A stretch of DNA of 62,081 nucleotides. Origin: an uncultured Prevotellaceae bacterium. GTDB taxonomy: Bacteria; Bacteroidota; Bacteroidia; Bacteroidales; Bacteroidaceae. Every line of letters starts with the position of its first letter. The stretch's first letter is position 1. The stretch is from assembly GCA_949299545.1 (NCBI GenBank), contig CASGAM010000014.1:1-62081 (forward strand), in the 5' to 3' direction. Below are positions 1 to 9,171 of the stretch, one piece after another. The position numbers and the translations under genes were made by a program. The notes beneath the pieces were generated by a model. That model did no database searches and was not told the origin of the DNA. It saw nothing but the letters and a program-made list of their open reading frames with translations.

Positions 1-90
1 TCTTGTACTACGTCTTTGTGTCTATGAAATCTTTTCAATGAACTCCTTCTTCTATAACTCGGGAATATCAATCACCCCCGAAAGCGAGTG
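1..90 (-). other. Probable leader of an rRNA operon running off the left edge
   Basis: Read on the minus strand, this stretch follows a strong promoter (91-121). It contains a boxA-like block, GTTCATTGAA (about 33-43), and ends in a sequence rich in ACAAAGACGTAGTACAAGA. From memory this resembles the pre-16S leader of Bacteroides and Prevotella rRNA operons, where an antitermination box and a GTAGTACAAGA-like stretch lie shortly before mature 16S. No mature rRNA sequence is inside the window, so the identity is inferred. Confidence 0.55.
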
Positions 91-121
91 CAAAAGTACT
101 AACTTTACACCAATCAACCAA
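91..121 (-). promoter_or_regulatory. Bacteroidetes promoter, probably of an rRNA operon
   Basis: On the minus strand TTG (121-119) lies exactly 20 nt before TACTTTTG (98-91), a perfect match to the TTG-N19-20-TAnnTTTG promoter, followed by GCACTCGC. A long AT-rich tract just upstream (122-170) could act as an UP element. It points left, away from murF-alr, so it serves a gene outside the window. Confidence 0.7.
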
Positions 122-321
122 ATTATATCACAACTTTTTTTTGGGAAATTTCAAAAAAGGCGTGTCTTGCAAATATAGCAACTAATCAAATAATATACAA
201 GAAAAATGCTCAATAACATGTCGTTAGAAGAAAATAAAAACACAATAAAATAACACTGAAAGGGATAAACATAGCGGAAACAAAATCAAAAGGAAAGAAT
301 AGTATAACAATGTGCCGACGC

Positions 322-2793
322 TTAATCTTGTCTGAAATAAACTCTTTTAACTCGTGTACTGACACTTGTCAACACCTCATAGGGAATTGTACCTAATATA
401 TCACTTAACACTGTGACAGGCAAGCCATCACCAAAGATAACAACCTGATCCCCCTCTTGACAAGGTATATCAGTCACGTCAATCATACAAACATCCATGC
501 AAATATTACCAATATACGGTGCTTTATGCCCATTAACAAGACAATATGCATTCCCATTGCCCAACCGCCTATCCAGTCCGTCTGCATAACCTATAGGAAG
601 CGCAGCAATACGGCTATCACGTGTAAGCCGCCCTTTACGGCTATAACCCACAGTGTCTTGTTTCAGTACATCATGTATTTGTAAAATGGTTGTTTTAAGC
701 GTACTAATGTTATGCAATATATTGTTGGTTCGGGCATCTATACCATACAATCCAAGGCCAAGACGGACCATTTCCATCTGCCTTTCAGGAAAGTGTTCAA
801 TGGCAGCACTGTTACACATATGACGCAGTATTTTATGTTTATAGGCTTGTTGCAGATAGCTACTGCCCTTAATGAATAATTCATATTGATGAGCTGAAAA
901 TTTATCAAAATCATCACTGTCGCTACCTACAAAATGAGAAAAAACAGAACGAGGAATAATTGCCGTCTGTTGTTTCAAGCGTCTAACAAGTTCCTGCATG
1001 TCATCTACCGGATTAAAACCTAAACGATGCATGCCAGTATCAAGTTTTATATGAACGGGAAAATTGGTAACGCCTTCTTTTTCTGCCTCTCGGACAAGAG
1101 CATCGAGTAATCTGAAACTATACACTTCCGGTTCAAGTTCATACTCAAAAAGCGTCCTAAAACTACCCATCTCAGGATTCATGACAATTATATTGGTAGT
1201 AATACCAGCCTTCCGCAAATCGACGCCTTCGTCAGCCACTGCCACTGCTAAATAGTCCACTCGGCGGTCTTGCAAAGTTTTTGATATCTCTATTGCGCCA
1301 GCACCATACGCAGAGGCTTTCACCATACAAACTATCTTCGTCTCTGGACGTAAAAAACCACGGTAATAATTTAAGTTATCTGCCACGGCATTGAGATTCA
1401 CTTCAAGAATAGTCTCATGTACTTTAAGTTCAAGCAACTCAGTTAAACGGTCGAAACGAAATACGCGTGCACCTTTGATGAGAATAACTTCTTGTTTTAA
1501 ATCGGCAAAGAATTCGCCTGCAATGAGTTCTTCAGTAGAATTAAAAAAATAACTACCTTCCGGGAAAAGATCACGGCATGCAACCAAATCACGTCCCACC
1601 CCGACAAATGTTTCCACACCACGATTTACCACAAGCCTGGCTACTTTAGCATACAGTTCACGTGGAGGTAAGCCTGATTGAAGCATGTCGCTAAGAATCA
1701 ACATGCGCTTGCGCCCTTTCATATCAGGACGCCTATTCATAAAATCAAGAGCAATATCAAGCGAATTATAGTCTGAATTATAACTATCATTTATCAACGT
1801 ACATCCGTTACGCCCTTCTTTCACTTCCAATCTCATTGCCACAGGTTCAAGCAAGCACATGCGGCGGGCAATAACCTGCGGACTAAGCCCTAAATAAAGA
1901 CAAGCAGCCAAACAACTTACAGAGTTTGCAATCGAAGCGTCATCCAAAAAGGGCAAGTCATACTCGTGACGTTCCCCTTTATAATAATACACAACATGTG
2001 TTATACAACCTGACTTTTCCTCCTTTTCTATATATAATGGTACATCTCGACGTTTTACCGACCACGCCAAGCGTTCTCCGGCAAATGCTATTTGGTTGAC
2101 ACTTGCTGCGACACGAGGGTCATCCACGGAATATATCAACACTCTGCAGTCCCTGAAAAGGTGAAGTTTCTCCATGCATTTCTCTTCGGGTGATGAGAAA
2201 TTCTCGCTATGCGCCTCACCTAAAGACGTAAAAATCCCGATAGTAGGCTGAATAACAGCCTGCAAGGCATCCATCTCCCCTGGATAAGAAATACCAGCCT
2301 CAAAAATTCCCACCTCTGCCCTCTCATCAAGCATCCAAACCGAGAGTGACACACCAACTTGGGAATTATAGCTACGAGGAGAACGAACAACATGACGACT
2401 TGAGGAAAGTAACTGATACAGCCACTCTTTAACAACAGTTTTTCCATTGCTACCCGTAATGCCAATCATCGGAATATCAAAAGACTCCCGATGACGCTCA
2501 GCCAAACGTTGCAAGGCTTTCAAGGGGCTGGCAACTTTCAAAAAGCCAGCACCCGGAAAGGCATCTGTATCTTCCGGCAAGTTTTCAACCACAAATGCCC
2601 TGACGCCACGATGATATAATTCAGGTATGTATTTATGACCGTCGTTACGATTTGTTTTTAAAGCGAAAAATAGTGTCTCCTCAGGAAAACACAATGAACG
2701 GCTGTCAGTAAGCAGCCAGCTGATGACCGGCACATTCTCGCCGTACATCCTCGCACCAATGAGAGAACTAATCTTTTCTAACGTATATATCAT
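322..2793 (-). CDS. murF-alr: Bifunctional UDP-MurNAc-tripeptide:D-Ala-D-Ala ligase / alanine racemase (MurF-Alr fusion)
   Basis: One 823-residue protein carries two consecutive steps of peptidoglycan precursor supply. Residues about 1-455 are MurF-like: N-terminal substrate domain, ATP loop GITGSNGKT at 111-119, then a central Mur ligase domain that would add D-Ala-D-Ala to the UDP-MurNAc-tripeptide. Residues about 460-823 are a PLP alanine racemase, with the lysine in VVKASAYGAGA near residue 490 and downstream blocks GYSRKGRL, IGYADGLDRR and GNICMDVCMID. The fusion is known in Bacteroidetes. It overlaps the upstream GSCFA gene by 4 nt, so the two are probably translated together. The enzyme is cytoplasmic. 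No terminator hairpin is evident after the stop. Confidence 0.95.
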   Translation of the reverse strand: MIYTLEKISSLIGARMYGENVPVISWLLTDSRSLCFPEETLFFALKTNRNDGHKYIPELYHRGVRAFVVENLPEDTDAFPGAGFLKVASPLKALQRLAERHRESFDIPMIGITGSNGKTVVKEWLYQLLSSSRHVVRSPRSYNSQVGVSLSVWMLDERAEVGIFEAGISYPGEMDALQAVIQPTIGIFTSLGEAHSENFSSPEEKCMEKLHLFRDCRVLIYSVDDPRVAASVNQIAFAGERLAWSVKRRDVPLYIEKEEKSGCITHVVYYYKGERHEYDLPFLDDASIANSVSCLAACLYLGLSPQVIARRMCLLEPVAMRLEVKEGRNGCTLINDSYNSDYNSLDIALDFMNRRPDMKGRKRMLILSDMLQSGLPPRELYAKVARLVVNRGVETFVGVGRDLVACRDLFPEGSYFFNSTEELIAGEFFADLKQEVILIKGARVFRFDRLTELLELKVHETILEVNLNAVADNLNYYRGFLRPETKIVCMVKASAYGAGAIEISKTLQDRRVDYLAVAVADEGVDLRKAGITTNIIVMNPEMGSFRTLFEYELEPEVYSFRLLDALVREAEKEGVTNFPVHIKLDTGMHRLGFNPVDDMQELVRRLKQQTAIIPRSVFSHFVGSDSDDFDKFSAHQYELFIKGSSYLQQAYKHKILRHMCNSAAIEHFPERQMEMVRLGLGLYGIDARTNNILHNISTLKTTILQIHDVLKQDTVGYSRKGRLTRDSRIAALPIGYADGLDRRLGNGNAYCLVNGHKAPYIGNICMDVCMIDVTDIPCQEGDQVVIFGDGLPVTVLSDILGTIPYEVLTSVSTRVKRVYFRQD

Positions 2794-3782
2794 ACTTCCA
2801 ATTTTTTAAGCTGATCTTTCAATCTGTCACACTGAGATGTCAACGCAAAGGTCGGATATTTTTGTTTTAATTGTTCCATATTAAATAATATTTTATGCAA
2901 AAATTGTATATAAGCATCAGAAGAAGGGTGTAACGGACGATGTTCCAATGCTTTTGAAAGCTTCTCAGCAGCCATAACATACTCAAGAGCCTCAGGCGTA
3001 AAATAGTAATTCTTAAAGCATTCCCAAATATAAGCTACAGCCAAAGGGGCAGGATGTACCATATCGTCCGCATAAAAACGATAGTCACGCAATTCATCCA
3101 TCATTATTTCATAGGCCGGGAAATAATCAGATAACGACTCTTTGCATAACTCATCAATGGCTACAAGCAATATCGACTTACCTAACTGATTCCCATGAAA
3201 ACCATACTTTAAATAACGATAGGGACTAACCGTCCATACAATTTTTACGGAAGAATTGAGCCCACGTAACAATGAATGAATTTCCTTTAATGCCACAACA
3301 ACATCCGAGACGTTCAACTGACGCTCGACAAACATCGCACCCGGTTGCTTATGACAATTGCCAACCACTAATGCCTCCGACACCAATTCATAACACCGGT
3401 TAGTACCTAACGTTACAAAAACCACATCAGTAGTCTGCAATCGTTCCACTGTCTCCCGGCAAACGCTCATGAATTTGGAAACACATATTCCACGTTCTGG
3501 ACATGAGAAACTGCTATCTGTCAGCCAACAATGACTTTCATCGCCAAAATCAAAGAATAGTCTTCTATCCGGTTCCTTACCGGACACGGCCTCCTTTAGC
3601 ACCGCAAGAATACTCACAGGATTATACAAAACGCCAAAGGGATTAACACACACATCCATCATCCCACGTTCCATACAATGGCCAATATGTTCGGCAAAAC
3701 ACGATCCCAACATCGTCATACGCGTCAGTGGTGACAAGGTAAAAGCAGGTTCAGGCCATTTTATTTTCGTTCTAAACTCCAT
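2790..3782 (-). CDS. GSCFA family protein (SGNH-hydrolase-like)
   Basis: The 330-residue protein opens with the family-defining MLGSCFAEHIG near residue 25. The serine of GSCFA would be the nucleophile of a GDSL/SGNH-type esterase fold. A late DDMVHPAPLAV motif supplies the candidate Asp/His pair, and VTLGTNRCYEL and TVSPYRYLK are further conserved blocks. No signal peptide is visible, so it is probably cytoplasmic. The substrate is unknown. Its last codons overlap the start of murF-alr, which suggests a link to envelope metabolism, but this is inference from position only. Confidence 0.88.
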   Translation of the reverse strand: MEFRTKIKWPEPAFTLSPLTRMTMLGSCFAEHIGHCMERGMMDVCVNPFGVLYNPVSILAVLKEAVSGKEPDRRLFFDFGDESHCWLTDSSFSCPERGICVSKFMSVCRETVERLQTTDVVFVTLGTNRCYELVSEALVVGNCHKQPGAMFVERQLNVSDVVVALKEIHSLLRGLNSSVKIVWTVSPYRYLKYGFHGNQLGKSILLVAIDELCKESLSDYFPAYEIMMDELRDYRFYADDMVHPAPLAVAYIWECFKNYYFTPEALEYVMAAEKLSKALEHRPLHPSSDAYIQFLHKILFNMEQLKQKYPTFALTSQCDRLKDQLKKLEV

Positions 3783-3815
3783 TCCATCAAAAATGCCTTT
3801 TTACAAATTTTGTTG

Positions 3816-3823
3816 CAAAAATA
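3816..3823 (-). promoter_or_regulatory. -7 element (TATTTTTG) for the GSCFA/murF-alr operon
   Basis: The 90-nt divergent gap between GSCFA and dxs holds TATTTTTG on the minus strand (823-816), matching TAnnTTTG. No clear TTG sits at the ideal distance. Confidence 0.45.
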
Positions 3824-3845
3824 AACATCATATACGAAATTGTGC

Positions 3846-3853
3846 TAATTTTG
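3846..3853 (+). promoter_or_regulatory. -7 element (TAATTTTG) for dxs-trkA
   Basis: TAATTTTG matches TAnnTTTG and lies 19 nt before the dxs start, giving a short AT-rich leader. The nearest upstream TTG (3813-3815) is 30 nt away, so the -33 box is weak or absent. Confidence 0.5.
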
Positions 3854-3872
3854 CATAGAATAAATTATCATA

Positions 3873-5804
3873 ATGACTCATAAAGCAACCTATAAACTGT
3901 TACCTAAAATCTATTTTCCCAGTGACCTGCGTAAGTTGCCAGTGGAAGAGCTCCCTGATGTCTGCAAAGAACTACGGCAGGACATCTTTGATGAATTAGC
4001 GGACAATCCAGGCCATTTTGCCTCCAGCCTTGGTGTCATCGAACTAACGGTAGCACTTCACTATGTATTCAATACGCCTTACGATCGCATCGTATGGGAT
4101 GTTGGCCATCAGGCTTATGGCCACAAAATACTGACTGGCAGACGCGAAAAATTCTGCACTAACCGTAAATTGAACGGTCTGCGGCCTTTTCCTTCTCCCG
4201 AAGAAAGCGAATATGATACTTTCACTTGCGGCCACGCATCCAATTCCATTTCAGCGGCATTGGGAATGGCGGTTGCCTCCCGGCAAAAAGGAGAAAAAAG
4301 CCGACACATCATTGCCGTTATTGGCGACGGTTCCATGAGCGGTGGTCTGGCATTTGAAGGACTCAACAATGTAGCTGCAACACCTAATGATATGCTCATC
4401 ATACTCAATGACAATAACATGAGCATTGATCGCAGCGTTGGCGGAATGAAACATTACTTACATCAACTACATACAAGCAACGCTTACAACAAGTTGAGAT
4501 ACAACGTTTCAAATAAACTATTCAGTTGGGGATGGCTCAATGAAAAACGTAAAAGGACAATTATACGTTTCAACAACGCGATCAAATCATTGATCAACAA
4601 CCAACAGAACGTATTTGAAGGAATGAGCATACGCTATTTTGGACCTGGCGACGGACATAATGTGATAGAGTTAGTGCAAACTTTAAAAAGCCTAAAAGAC
4701 ATGAAAGGCCCCAAATTATTGCACATCCATACTATCAAAGGCAAAGGTTTCAAGCCTGCAGAAGAAGCAGCCACTATTTGGCATGCCCCTGGAAGATTTG
4801 ACAAAGAAACTGGAGAAAGGATCAGCCTAGACACAAGCAACCTCCCCCCACTTTATCAAGACGTATTTGGCGAAACTCTGCTCGAATTAGCAAAACAAAA
4901 TAAAAAAATTGTAGGTGTAACACCAGCTATGCCAACAGGATGTTCCATGAACATTCTCATGAAAGCCATGCCCCAGCGAGCTTTTGACGTTGGAATAGCA
5001 GAAGGGCATGCAGCCACTTTCTCAGGTGGCATGGCGAAAGATGGACTAATACCATTTTGCAACATTTACTCTTCTTTCGCACAACGGGCATACGACAATA
5101 TTATTCATGATGTTGCCATCCAACGTCTGCCAGTAGTATTCTGTTTAGACCGTGCCGGTTTAGTTGGCGAAGATGGACCTACTCACCACGGGGCTTTCGA
5201 TATGGCCGCTCTGCGCGCCATTCCCAATCTGACTATCTGTTCACCATTGAATGAAATAGAACTCCGTAACATGATGTATACAGCCCAACTGCCTGATAAG
5301 GGGCCGTTCGTTATACGTTATCCTAAAGGACGAGGTGTCACATGTGACTGGAAACGTCCTATGACTGAAATCGCGATAGGTAAAGGACAGATGCTAAAAA
5401 ACGGCCATAACATAGCTGTTCTTTCCATAGGTCCAATCGGAAATACTGTCACAGAAGCCATTAAACAATTTGAAAAACAAGCTACTGAAAACGACGACTC
5501 TATCACAGTCGCACATTATGACATGCGTTTCCTGAAGCCTATTGACACAAATATTTTAGACAAAGTTGGAAGAGAATTTCAAAAAGTATTGACAGTTGAA
5601 GATGGCATCATTAACGGCGGCTTCGGTTCCGCCGTACTTGAATATTTTGCCGACAAGGGATATAAACCCGATATCATCAGAATCGGACTACCAGACGAAT
5701 TCGTCACCCACGGTACTGTTAACGAACTGCATCATCTCGTGGGGATTGATACTGCTGGTATCTTGAACCACCTTAATACACTCTACCAAAAACATACATT
5801 ATGA
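3873..5804 (+). CDS. dxs: 1-deoxy-D-xylulose-5-phosphate synthase
   Basis: At 643 residues this is the normal length for Dxs, the thiamine-diphosphate enzyme that condenses pyruvate and glyceraldehyde-3-phosphate in the first step of the MEP isoprenoid pathway. Visible motifs are the N-terminal [35 protein letters not shown], the TPP/Mg site GDGSMSGG followed by the NDNNMSID loop, and the transketolase-like central block [15 protein letters not shown]. The C-terminal transketolase domain is intact. The start fits the family N-terminus. The stop overlaps the trkA start in ATGA, so the two are translationally coupled. Confidence 0.96.
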   Translation: MTHKATYKLLPKIYFPSDLRKLPVEELPDVCKELRQDIFDELADNPGHFASSLGVIELTVALHYVFNTPYDRIVWDVGHQAYGHKILTGRREKFCTNRKLNGLRPFPSPEESEYDTFTCGHASNSISAALGMAVASRQKGEKSRHIIAVIGDGSMSGGLAFEGLNNVAATPNDMLIILNDNNMSIDRSVGGMKHYLHQLHTSNAYNKLRYNVSNKLFSWGWLNEKRKRTIIRFNNAIKSLINNQQNVFEGMSIRYFGPGDGHNVIELVQTLKSLKDMKGPKLLHIHTIKGKGFKPAEEAATIWHAPGRFDKETGERISLDTSNLPPLYQDVFGETLLELAKQNKKIVGVTPAMPTGCSMNILMKAMPQRAFDVGIAEGHAATFSGGMAKDGLIPFCNIYSSFAQRAYDNIIHDVAIQRLPVVFCLDRAGLVGEDGPTHHGAFDMAALRAIPNLTICSPLNEIELRNMMYTAQLPDKGPFVIRYPKGRGVTCDWKRPMTEIAIGKGQMLKNGHNIAVLSIGPIGNTVTEAIKQFEKQATENDDSITVAHYDMRFLKPIDTNILDKVGREFQKVLTVEDGIINGGFGSAVLEYFADKGYKPDIIRIGLPDEFVTHGTVNELHHLVGIDTAGILNHLNTLYQKHTL

Positions 5805-7144
5805 AAATCATTATCGCAGGCGCAGGCGCAGTAGGAACACATTTAGCAGGACTTCTTTCCAAAGAAAACCAAGACATCACACTAATGGACGAGAACGAAG
5901 AAAAGCTCTCAAAATTATCTGATGACTTCGACCTTCTAACACTCAATCTAACGCCCACTTCTATAGAAAATCTTAAAGAAGCAGGAGCCGCACATGCAGA
6001 CCTTTTCATTGCCGTCACGCCTGACGAATCAAAAAACATTACATGCTGTATGTTAGCCAACTCTTTAGGAACAAAAAAAACCGTGGCACGCATTGATAAT
6101 GCCGAGTACACCGATCCGCAATATAAAGAGTTGTTCAACAAATTAGGTATCAACTCGCTAATATATCCGGAAATGCTGGCTGCCAGCGATATTGTTGAAA
6201 GCATAAAGCATAGCTGGGTAAGACAATGGTGGGACATACACAACGGAGCCCTCATCATGCTCGGCATAAAACTGCGCGAAACAGCTGAAATACTCGATAT
6301 TCCACTCAAGACACTATGTGGTCCTGATACAAACTATCACATCGTAGCTATCAAACGTGACGAACAAACTATTATTCCGAATGGAGACTCTGTTCTGATG
6401 CTCAATGACATAGTCTATTTCATGACGACCAAGAAATATATTCCTTATATCCGAAAGATTGTTGGAAAAGAAGAATATGCAGACGTAAAAAATGTCATGA
6501 TCATGGGTGGGGGGCGGACAGCAATGCATTCAGCTCAGAAGGCTCCCGGATACATGGAAGTAAAAATCATCGAGAGTGACAGTAAACGATGCAACGAACT
6601 TAACGAACTTCTTGGCAACGACGACATCATGGTCATTAACGGAGATGCACGGGACACATCGCTACTTATCAACGAAGGCATACAACACACGCAAGCGTTT
6701 GTCGCATTAACGGGGCAAAGTGAAAGTAACATCCTAGCCTGCCTAACGGCCAAGCGGTTGGGTGTCAGAAAAACGGTCGCACTCGTAGACAACCTCGATT
6801 ATGTAACAATGGCGGAAAAGTTGGACATAGGTACCATTATCAATAAAAAAACCATTGCTGCCAGTCATATATACCAAATGATGCTTAATGCAGACGTTAC
6901 GAATGTAAAATGTCTGACAATCGCAAATGCAGATGTTGCTGAATTCGTTGTCAAACCTATGGCAAAAGTCACTCGTAAGCCTGTAAAAGATCTTGGACTA
7001 CCGGCCGGCGTGACCATTGGTGGTTTAGTACGCAACGGTACAGGCATGCTAGTCAGCGGTATGACACAAATACAAGAAGGCGACAGTGTAGTGGTATTCT
7101 GTCGCAGCATGCTTATCAAGAAACTTGACAAGTTCTTTGCCTAA
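5801..7144 (+). CDS. trkA: Trk system potassium uptake regulatory protein TrkA
   Basis: The 447-residue protein has two tandem RCK modules. The first begins with the Rossmann motif [14 protein letters not shown] and continues through LMDENEEKL. The second begins near residue 230 with [10 protein letters not shown] and an acidic IIESD strand end. Each Rossmann half is followed by a TrkA_C-type subdomain (for example [12 protein letters not shown] and [12 protein letters not shown]). TrkA is the cytoplasmic nucleotide-binding gate of TrkH/TrkG potassium channels. It overlaps dxs by 4 nt. No trkH follows; the next gene is convergent and overlaps the trkA stop by 4 nt. Confidence 0.93.
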   Translation: MKIIIAGAGAVGTHLAGLLSKENQDITLMDENEEKLSKLSDDFDLLTLNLTPTSIENLKEAGAAHADLFIAVTPDESKNITCCMLANSLGTKKTVARIDNAEYTDPQYKELFNKLGINSLIYPEMLAASDIVESIKHSWVRQWWDIHNGALIMLGIKLRETAEILDIPLKTLCGPDTNYHIVAIKRDEQTIIPNGDSVLMLNDIVYFMTTKKYIPYIRKIVGKEEYADVKNVMIMGGGRTAMHSAQKAPGYMEVKIIESDSKRCNELNELLGNDDIMVINGDARDTSLLINEGIQHTQAFVALTGQSESNILACLTAKRLGVRKTVALVDNLDYVTMAEKLDIGTIINKKTIAASHIYQMMLNADVTNVKCLTIANADVAEFVVKPMAKVTRKPVKDLGLPAGVTIGGLVRNGTGMLVSGMTQIQEGDSVVVFCRSMLIKKLDKFFA

Positions 7145-8196
7145 ATCGTTTTTACGACAGAAACATCCGTTTTTCCCAGGGGACGACTATCATCGCTTGA
7201 AGCCACAGACTCCAACAAACGTATGATGTCTTGACGCAACCGTCTGTAAGGTGCAGAGTTCTTAAAATTCACATTCTTGCGCAACATGTCATCTACAGGC
7301 TCTTGACTATGTTGATAACACGAAAGTTCATTTTGCAACTGTACTTCATGTTCAGCCAACCTGCGGATTTCACGTTCGCGCTCTTTCCGCAAAAGAGTGC
7401 AAACGGGGGCTAAAACCGACATAACTACCCCATCGAACAACGTATGTCCTTGAATATACAGATAGGTCGTTTCTGGCGTCACACCAAGACGCAACAGGTC
7501 TGATCTCACTTCCTCAAAATCCGCTTTGGCGCGTGGATAACGTTGTTGTAACCACGCCATTTTTCGGTTCACCTTATGGCGAACATAATTCAACGTATAT
7601 TCAGGGTGGTAAACATTAATGTCGCCGAAAGTCACGTGGTTTCCAAAATTCGTCATTGTAAAATCATGGTAATCATTATGGCGATAAACCCAAATGGACC
7701 ATACAAACAAAGGCCATATGATACGTGAATACTCATGCATGAAACTTGTAAAGTCTACAATCTGGTGATCATTCAAAGTTGCCATGACGCACACACTATG
7801 AAGACTTTCGGCATAGCATTGATAATTTTCAATGGCATATACATATGTATGGAACACATAAGGGTTGTTATTTATCAAAGCAGACGTCTCGGTTGCACCT
7901 TGTAATAAATAATCATAATCAGCATCAACACAAGCAATCATATTTTCCCCGAATTGCGGTCCAAGCTTGTTCATTAACGCTAGTTTTTTCCCCTTGCCAA
8001 GTGTAGTGCGCGACGGAAGCATAATTTCAAAATAACAAGTCTCGTCCTCAAATTCATCCAACACATTACGCCAAAAAAAGATATCATCGTAACTCTCAAC
8101 ATACGCCACAATTTTGCGGCGTGCCTTTTGAGACCTCATTTTCTGCGCCGCCCCCAAATAATATGAATTCAGGTTCTCAGACAAGCGTTTTGACAT
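7141..8196 (-). CDS. DUF4435 (TOPRIM-like) protein, AriB-like partner of the adjacent ATPase
   Basis: The 351-residue protein has a DUF4435 N-terminal half. KIVAYVESYDDIFFWR (E34, D37/D38) is followed by ENMIACVDADYDYLL (D91, D93, D95) and YAIENYQCYAES. The early glutamate plus a later DxD at a strand end is the TOPRIM pattern expected of a metal-dependent nuclease. In the PARIS anti-phage system, the effector AriB is a DUF4435 TOPRIM protein encoded after an ATPase, the same order as here. The C-terminal 100 residues are charged and helical. The start follows a GGAGGG Shine-Dalgarno, unusual in this window. Anti-phage function is inferred; a housekeeping role is possible. Confidence 0.75.
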   Translation of the reverse strand: MSKRLSENLNSYYLGAAQKMRSQKARRKIVAYVESYDDIFFWRNVLDEFEDETCYFEIMLPSRTTLGKGKKLALMNKLGPQFGENMIACVDADYDYLLQGATETSALINNNPYVFHTYVYAIENYQCYAESLHSVCVMATLNDHQIVDFTSFMHEYSRIIWPLFVWSIWVYRHNDYHDFTMTNFGNHVTFGDINVYHPEYTLNYVRHKVNRKMAWLQQRYPRAKADFEEVRSDLLRLGVTPETTYLYIQGHTLFDGVVMSVLAPVCTLLRKEREREIRRLAEHEVQLQNELSCYQHSQEPVDDMLRKNVNFKNSAPYRRLRQDIIRLLESVASSDDSRPLGKTDVSVVKTI

Positions 8197-8224
8197 AGAC
8201 TACCCTCCTCTCTCCAGCAAGTCT

Positions 8225-9043
8225 CTATTGTGTAATATCTGTTACTTCAGTCACAGCGTCTAACCATCCGTTCATGATGACAGCAGGAGAATGGGTAGAC
8301 AAAATAATTTGGACTTGCGGATTGATTTCTCTTATTAAGGATATTAATTTCTGCTGCCATTCTACATGCAAACTGACTTCCGGTTCATCCATAAAAAGTA
8401 CATATGGTTGTCTGTCTTCGACCAAGACTGTCAATAAGATAACCAACATCTGCTTCTCACCAGACGACAGTTTATATGGAGGAAGTATCTCACCGAACTG
8501 ATCCATAAAAATCTCATTACTGTCGCGTACTATCTTCTTACCCGTCTCGCTAAACAAATCATCAATAATATCTTGAAAACGGGTACGGGCATCCGCTTCT
8601 TGATGCGCTTTTTCCCTTACATCAGGATCGCCACTGGTAAGCATGGAAATCATCCGATTACCAACGTTTACCTGATAATCAAGATAACGTCGTTGCAACT
8701 GATATAGCTGCCAATCAAGTTCTGTCGTAACTTTATCGTCTGTCAATTTTTCAATCAGATTACTATGAATAAGTGGTCGGTCAAAACTGCGTATAACATC
8801 AAAACGAACGGTTTTTGCCTCTTTTGGATAATAAGTTAACTTTACATCACTGCTTACCACACCATTATTGTTCAAATGTTCCAGCAAGTCAGCAATAACT
8901 TTGTTAATGATCGTGCTCTTCCCCACCCCATTCACGCCACTAAGGATATTGACATGACGATCAAGATTCCAAATAATATGTTTCCGCCCACTCCACAATG
9001 ACGCTATTTCTATCCGGCGGATATATTCACCTACGTCACTCAT
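8225..9043 (-). CDS. ABC/OLD-type AAA ATPase, AriA-like
   Basis: The 272-residue soluble ATPase has all the ABC-superfamily marks: Walker A GVNGVGKS at 36-43, signature LSSGEKQ at 192-198, Walker B YVLFMDE at 214-220, SLH D-loop, and switch histidine in STHSP at 249-253. The helical insert between Walker A and the signature is short, so this is a minimal SMC/OLD-like fold, shorter than the roughly 450-residue AriA of the best-known PARIS systems as I recall them. It lies 28 nt before the DUF4435 gene under a good promoter. Likely role: nucleotide-driven sensor or scaffold that holds and releases the DUF4435 effector (inference). Confidence 0.8.
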   Translation of the reverse strand: MSDVGEYIRRIEIASLWSGRKHIIWNLDRHVNILSGVNGVGKSTIINKVIADLLEHLNNNGVVSSDVKLTYYPKEAKTVRFDVIRSFDRPLIHSNLIEKLTDDKVTTELDWQLYQLQRRYLDYQVNVGNRMISMLTSGDPDVREKAHQEADARTRFQDIIDDLFSETGKKIVRDSNEIFMDQFGEILPPYKLSSGEKQMLVILLTVLVEDRQPYVLFMDEPEVSLHVEWQQKLISLIREINPQVQIILSTHSPAVIMNGWLDAVTEVTDITQ

Positions 9044-9073
9044 AATATTTGCGTTTTTCTAATCTGGTTGATA

Positions 9074-9104
9074 CAAAGATAACCTTTCACTTTGAAAGAA
9101 GCAA
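9074..9104 (-). promoter_or_regulatory. Promoter of the ATPase/DUF4435 pair with internal inverted repeat
   Basis: On the minus strand TTG (9104-9102) is followed after 20 nt by TATCTTTG (9081-9074). The spacer contains a perfect 6-bp inverted repeat, CTTTCA-AAG-TGAAAG (9098-9084), a plausible operator. Confidence 0.6.
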
Positions 9105-9135
9105 TGAAAAACGACGGAAAGTTATAATAAAAAAC

Positions 9136-9143
9136 TAACTTTG
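9136..9143 (+). promoter_or_regulatory. -7 element (TAACTTTG) for the DMT transporter gene
   Basis: TAACTTTG matches TAnnTTTG and lies 28 nt before the ATG at 9172. No TTG at the ideal upstream distance was seen. Confidence 0.45.
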
Positions 9144-9171
9144 CAGTCGGTTTAAAAAGTTCTTAGGTCAT

